Source: Hedera helix (lineage: Eukaryota > Streptophyta > Magnoliopsida > Apiales > Araliaceae). From it: DNA of 64,000 bases. Positions within the stretch are counted from its first letter, which is position 1. Every line of letters starts with the position of its first letter. Below are positions 57,838 to 64,000 of the stretch, piece by piece. Under the pieces are notes generated by a model. That model was not told the DNA's origin. It saw only the letters and a program-made list of their open reading frames with translations, and did not search any database. The position numbers and the translations under genes are program-made. The stretch is from positions 37,350,055-37,414,054 of the forward strand of contig OX359280.1 in assembly GCA_947179155.2 (NCBI GenBank), written 5' to 3'.

Positions 57838-60800
57838 ATGGCAATCATACCTTGCGGGAGTACATGGGTTGCTCGGTGGGGAGTCCAACCTCAATTAATA
57901 CCGAGAGCGTCTGCCACTAACAAGTTGTCAACACCTTCACATTGGTGAGCTTGTCTATACCGTTGATTTCTAAGGAACGTGTACAGTTAATATGGACCGA
58001 TTTAGCTTATGGGCTCCCTTACCTTTCTATCATTGTTATCGTGTGAATGCTATACAGATTCTTCAATTACTTTGTTTTCTTGTTGATTGGTTTTCCAGAA
58101 ATGTTTACTATACATATGGTTTCTTTATTTCTTCCTGCATGATGGGCTTCTTAAATTATTTTCTACTTCAAATAAGTTTCAAGAACTGTGTTTTACCTCC
58201 TTTCATAAAATAGTCACATTTATATTGTTATATTTTTAAATTCAAGAGTGCTTTATATATTTCTTAATATGCCTGTCAGCCATCAAGGTTTGGAATAATT
58301 TCATGTACTAACTTCCATTTTCCCCTTTTTTGTTGATGAGTAGCAGATGCTATCTTCTGAGTTGATGTGATTTCTTATGCTTCTTTATGAACTCTTGTGA
58401 AAACTCTAACTTTGGACGTTCTATGGGTTTTTAAACTCTGTTGTACATTTGTACTCCTTATTCTCAACACTAACTGTTGATGGACAATGTGAATCTCCTT
58501 GAATCCCGTGTTAGGATTGACATGCTTAAGTCTAAATAAGTGAACCCAACAAATAATTGGCCTGTGTAATTATTTTTCCTCAAAGGTAGCACATGCTCTA
58601 ATTTTAATATATTTCCGGAAGATTACATATGTTTTATTCTTACTTTTTAAATGGAAAAAAGAAACTTTGTTGGAGATGAAGAGAGTACAAACAGTTGAAC
58701 AAGGAGTTCTCAAAAAGAAAAAGGAAAAAAGAACTCTCTCCTACAAAAGTTCATGCCTTGTTAATTAATTGTCTAACTTTCTTATTAGTAACTCCTGCTT
58801 GGTATATTGCATGAAAGTTACATAATAATGCAAAATTTGAAACTGAGGCCAGTTCAGTGTTTGATATAACTGTCTAGTTGAATTATCTATGCTAATAAAT
58901 TTGTTGAGCATGCATTTTGTGGTATAAAAGGGTTCTCTTACTTTCATTAGCCTGCCATCTTTCATTGAAGAGTTTAATCATGTTGCATGGGTTAGGGCTA
59001 GTGATCTACTGGCACCACAATACTATGCCTACCTAATGCTTTAATGTTATTCCAGGATTTGTGTTGCATTGTTTGCTGCTTGGTGTGAAATCCATGTTTC
59101 ACACTTGTCATGCATTCTTAAGGTAGCGGTGCATATAACGTTTTTGTTCCATGTTGTGCAGTTTCTCAGCCAAGATACGAGCATTGGGATCGCCTAGTTC
59201 AACCATGTTTTCTCAAGATTCCTTGCAAACATTATTTAATACCGAGTCGTCCAAAAGTCCATGTTATCGCAGGGGTGCTCGTCTCATTGTTAGAGCTGAT
59301 AGTGTAAGTTAGTTGTGTGAATTCTTCTTTTCTTTGTTGCAGTCACTGTGGTATCGATTTTCATATATGATATTCTTTATAATTGTACTGTAAATTTACT
59401 AGCATCTAGATCTTTAGAATTGTCGATTTGTACGTACAGGATTACTATGCTGTCCTTGGCGTATCAAAAAATTCCAGCAAATCAGAAATCAAGAGTGGTG
59501 AGTACCTTTTTGATTTAATTTATGTTCTTAGCATGCGTTGTATTTCAGATTATATGATTTTTTGCTTGCTAGTAATTTGCCCATGTTTTAAGGTTGCCGC
59601 ATATGACTTCTCATTTATGTACATAACGAAAAAGGATTTGCAAATGAAATGTTGTACATTACTTGTACATATTGTTGTCATGTGTGGCATATTTCTTGCC
59701 TTGTAAGTTATAGTTACTTGGTCTGCACAACTCACTTGCCCACATCCTGAAATTAGACTCTTCACGTAGATACGGAAAACTTGAACTTTTAACCAAAAGT
59801 TTTTCAACATAAATATGAAATATAGTATTTATAAAGAAAGCTAAATTTAAGCACTAAAAATTGAAGTATTAAATTATTACCCCTGAAAATGTTAAGTGAT
59901 GATACACTTGTTATAATTTAGTTTCGAGAAATTAGAGTATGCACATTATAGGGGAGAAACACATATATGTTACTGGTAAGATTGACCCTCTGGATGAATG
60001 GTTTTTTGCCTACTACTAGGACAACCTTTATTGTATCCGAGGACATTTTCTTTTTTAATTAGGAGTGAAAAATATTTCATAAAACTGTTTCAGTAATGTG
60101 TGATAAGAGACATTGCCTTGAGTTAAAATCCAGTGAATTTTTGAAGTGATTTTGATAATGCAATATTTGTACACAGTGACTTAATAAGATTTTATATGTA
60201 TCCAGTTCAAAAAGACCCATCTACTTTGTAGGACCTCACAGATATTCTGTGTTTGATAATTGAATTGGTATACTAGAGGAATTTCACTACTTGTTATTAT
60301 TGAGTACTGCATTGTATAGATGTATCTTTCTGTTAATTAGAAACGCGTCATCATTCCTATTGGTGATTGGATGACTGTTTGATATGAAAATGCAATCCCC
60401 TTATATTCCTAAAATTTGACTCCCGTGTTTCCTCAGTTGGGCACTAGTGGAATTGCTGAAGTTAGTTGATTTTCACTGTTGTTTGGGCTTATCCTATGGC
60501 AGTCCTAGTTAATATGAGGTTTACTATCCCCAAGGGTATTCTATAATGCAACTTGGCTATGATTTACTAAAAGGAGAATTTCTACAGGGCCTTCTTATCT
60601 TATCCTCAAAGGAGAATTTCTACAGGTCTTTGTGAACTTGCTTGGTAAATTGGTATTCCCTCCATGAAAGGGCACTAGACTATTAGAGTAACAGGCTTCT
60701 CCTATTCAAAAAAGTGAAGATAATCAATTATTCAGGCGGCCATTGTGACTATCTAGGATCTTCTCCTTTAGTAAGAATGTTCTTCTAGTAAAATGACATT

Positions 60801-63800
60801 TTCTAAGATCATACATCACATTAAGCTGAATTTTATCCGTACGATCACCCCATATGCAAGGAAATTTATTTTACAGAAACAATTGAAACTACTAAATTGA
60901 TGCCATTATTTTAAGAATAAAAACATGCTCAAAACGACTGGACTGAGCTCAAACATAATCCTAACTTCTTCAGGTATTTATCTCCCAACCTGAACGAAGC
61001 AACACATCCTAATGAAAAATATTGTCATTGCTTTTATGGCATGCAACCCATTACATTGTCATTCTCTTACCTCCTCTATAGCTCTACTCTGCCCCAGTTT
61101 GATTGATTTCTTCTCATCAATTGGAGAGCTTGTATGTTACAAATTTTCTTTTATAAGTAAAATAAAATTGAAATGTTGCCTAAAAAAGAAAGGGGGTGCT
61201 ACATATTTTCTCATGTCAAATCTGAGCTATATGCACTGCCTAAAGAATTTTTGGTCTTGCTATCATGTGGCTGACATACTGTTTGTTTTCAGCTTACCGG
61301 AAGCTTGCTAGGAGTTACCACCCTGATGTGAACAAGTAAGTTACCTATTACTTCTACATTCTAGAATTATGCTTTTTGATGTTTCTTAAGTTCCAAATTG
61401 ACGAGTAAAGGGACTATATAACAGCTGTAATGTGTCCCTGATCGTGCAATAGGGACTGCATTATAAGAGGGACCATATCTTCTGTAAAGTTTCAACCCAG
61501 GGACTTTATTTTAAGAATACAAAGTTAGTGCCTCAGTAAAACTTTTATATTCCTGTAATTTTTCTAAACTGTTCATTCATGCTCTTTTGATTTAAAACTA
61601 AAGAATCTCATTCTACTGTAGCAACCAGCGTACTGTAGCAACTAGCAAATATCATACTGCCGTTGCAAGTTTCTGAACATGGAGAAACTCTCTCGTTGTG
61701 TGATATGCACTGTATATTTATAGAAGATATATTACTTCTGTAAGTTGGTATTTTAAGACCGTGAAATTAAAATGACATTATGGTAGTAGCAGCAGTTCGT
61801 AAAGTCAGATGCACGATGCTTTATTTGCTGTTCTGTTGGTAATGGAGGATGGCCAAGGGATAGTTGTTTCTTTTATTTAGTTTATGATGCATTTGTGCTA
61901 GGCTATGTTACATGGACTCAGTTGTGGGTGTCAGGTACTGTTATGTGTCTACTTGTCGGATTTGGTAAATCAGTTTCTATAGACATGTGGAGATGGCTGA
62001 AAAGTGTCTAATATTTGGATATGGCTGCTTAGACACGATGTTTAAGTAAAACTTTTGACAACTCGTGCCTACTTCATTGTCTTAATCAAAACCCTATTAT
62101 AATAAGTATCCACATAAACGTTACAACATTCATACATGATTGAAGAAGTTTTTAACGTCCTTGGCTGTGAATCTGTTTTTTCCCCTTATTTTTTCTTCTT
62201 TCACAACGGATCAGTTTCTTCTTTTCCTCATCTGTTTCCCCCTCATTTTTATTCTTCATATCGGTGTTGTGGTGCCCATGTTTGGGTTTCGGTTGACATA
62301 GGTGCTAAGATAATAGATCTGTTGCTTGTTGCCCTTCAACATCCTGTTCAGCTCTTATAGCCATTTGTTTTTTATGTACTCATTGGTCTGACGGGCTGAC
62401 ATATAGTAACATAATTTTGAAACTCATATTTTACAGTGGGAGTAATGAAATTGTAATCCTCCCATTTTTTTTGTTGGTAATAGTTCAGGCTGTTTCCACT
62501 GTGTTGATCGCGGGTACAAGATAATTGAATTTGTCAATATATGCCATAATAGCTGGCAAGTCTAAGTTATGAATTTCAGTCTGGGAAGTTTTACTTCCAA
62601 GTAAAATGTAGATTCAATTGTCACTAAAGAATATTCTGTAGACATTTAAAAGAACTTCATAAGATGCTGGTCCATTTTTGAACTGTATTTGTTCTCTTGC
62701 AGAGAACCTGGAGCAGAAGCAAAATTTAAGGAGATTAGCAATGCTTATGAGGTGAACTTTCTGTCTGTTTAATCTCCTGCTTGGAAATTTGTAGTTGGTG
62801 GCAAGTTTAATGCTATGAACTATACTGGAATTGCATTTTTACATTAAACTTGTGGTGCAGGCTTTATCAGATGATGAGAAACGTTCCATATATGATAGGT
62901 ATGGGGAGGCCGGGCTTAAAGGTGCTGGAATGGGCACGGGGGTGAGTTTTTTCTACATACATATCAACAGCATAATTATTGGCTTTTAATTTTTAGCAGT
63001 GTTATTCTCCTGCAGTTTTGTTCACATATTTTAAGTATTCCTTTATAACAGGATTTCAGCAACCCCTTTGATCTTTTCGAGTCATTATTTGATGGCCTGG
63101 GTGGCATGGGTGGTATGGGGGGCATGGGAGGAAGAGGCTCTCGAAATAGGGCCACAGAAGGTGAAGACCAGATCTACAATCTGGTTTTGAATTTTAAAGA
63201 AGCTGTATTTGGGGTTGAAAAGGAGATTGAAATAGCTCGACTTGAGAGCTGTGGCACGTGTAATGGTTCAGGTGCCAAACCAGGGACTAACCCATCCAGA
63301 TGTAGCACATGTGGAGGGCAAGGGCAAGTAGTCTCGTCAGCTAGAACTCCATTGGGTGTCTTTCAGCAGGTAATGAACTGCTCTTCTTGTGGTGGGACTG
63401 GGGAGATTTCCACTCCTTGCAACACATGTAACGGGGATGGGCGAGTGAGGAAGTCAAAGAGGATTAGCCTGAAAGTCCCTGCTGGAGTAGATGGTGGCAG
63501 TCGTTTGAGGGTCCGGTCAGAAGGTAATGCAGGAAAGAGAGGTGGACCTCCCGGGGACCTATTTGTGATCATTGATGTTATTCCTGACCCGGTACTGAAA
63601 CGCGATGACACAAATATTCTTTACACTTGCAAGGTTTCCTACATTGATGCTATTTTGGGAACAACAATGAAGGTTCCCACGGTTGATGGAATGGTAGATT
63701 TGAAGATTCCAGCTGGTACCCAACCGGGGACAACGCTGGTGATGGCGAAAAAAGGTGTGCCATTTCTAAACAAAAACAACAAGAGGGGTGATCAGCTAGT

Positions 63801-63909
63801 GAGAGTGCAAGTTGAGATACCAAAACGGTTAAGCAGCGAGGAGAGGAAGCTCATTGAAGAAATTTCCAACCTTAACAAGGGCAAAGCTCTCAACAGTAGT
63901 AGGAGATAG
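57838..63909 (+). CDS. DJA6: Plastid type I DnaJ co-chaperone (DJA5/DJA6-type, 445 aa)
   Basis: Seven coding exons join in phase with canonical sites: 57838-57944, 59162-59303, 59440-59497, 61293-61335, 62703-62751, 62861-62941 and 63052-63909. The N-terminus (MAIIPCGSTWVARWGVQPQ, then Ser/Arg-rich to about residue 80) is a likely transit peptide and matches Arabidopsis DJA5/6 starts. The J domain begins DYYAVLGVSK with HPD at 112-114. A Gly/Met-rich linker (GGMGGMGGMGG) precedes four CxxCxGxG zinc motifs (CGTCNGSG, CSTCGGQG, CSSCGGTG, CNTCNGDG; from about 227). The two beta-barrel client-binding domains end the protein. It would stimulate plastid Hsp70; work on Arabidopsis links this group to plastid iron-sulfur cluster supply. 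Nothing is broken, making this the best preserved gene of the window. Confidence 0.93.
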
Positions 63910-64000
63910 TGAGCGCGGTCTTTATCTTGTTGATCAGAAAGTTATCTCTCTTCTGGTTTTGAGTGATGTGGCTTTATTGCTGAGAAGTTTTGGCGGCAAT
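63910..64000 (+). other. 3' UTR of the DnaJ gene (cut by window end)
   Basis: T-rich sequence after TAG. No poly(A) signal within the window. Confidence 0.6.

Noticed and set aside
59428..59706. ORF starting with the J domain as a separate small gene
   Set aside because: It is DnaJ exon 3 read through its GTGAGT donor into the intron.

Overview
This is a 64-kb piece of a plant nuclear genome, almost certainly a eudicot. The evidence is AT-rich spacers, spliced genes for plant-only families (OM64/TOC64, BAHD acyltransferase, plastid DnaJ, LDL1), and a dense load of plant transposons (Harbinger, hAT, Tat/Ty3, SIRE/Ty1). The species cannot be named from the sequence alone. No tRNA, rRNA or CRISPR was recognised.

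Layout, left to right. (1) 1-873: last two exons of an OM64/TOC64-type TPR receptor, followed by a decayed PIF/Harbinger transposon (about 1105-4665). (2) 6210-8091: an intact two-exon gene of an uncharacterised plant family. (3) 8170-12020: a 3.85-kb solo LTR with a GCAAA target duplication and an internal palindromic minisatellite. (4) 12.0-16.7 kb and 23.4-28.9 kb: two copies of one duplicated block. Each carries a metacaspase-like gene with the LSD1-type zinc finger and the p10 end but no p20 catalytic region. Copy A is largely open; copy B is broken. (5) 17.8-21.3 kb: a broken second OM64 copy with a solo LTR sitting on a splice donor. (6) 21.7-22.9 kb: a gag remnant split by a hAT MITE. 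(7) 30060-39869: a complete but decayed Tat-lineage Ty3 element with dual RNase H and a spliced antisense gene. (8) 40289-41864: a solo SIRE-type LTR. (9) 42756-45400: a BAHD acyltransferase gene with a probable GC-AG intron. (10) 45972-52290 (minus): an LDL1 histone demethylase pseudogene, cut in its SWIRM domain by a very young LTR retrotransposon (47783-51195). (11) 57838-63909: an intact plastid DnaJ (DJA5/6-type) gene.

The most notable object is the 3.4-kb retrotransposon at 47783-51195. Its LTRs differ at 1 of 395 positions, it has a tRNA-Met primer site, and I recognise no reverse transcriptase or integrase. Between the LTRs lie two long ORFs that contain an OTU deubiquitinase domain with its Cys and His motifs and a C-terminal piece of protein phosphatase 1. 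It looks like a Bs1-type element that has captured host mRNAs.

The second notable item is the pair of p20-less metacaspase-like genes. Copy A also carries a 9-unit, three-periodic 23-residue repeat.

The two block copies act as natural empty-site controls. They directly show a hAT MITE and a solo LTR that inserted after the duplication.
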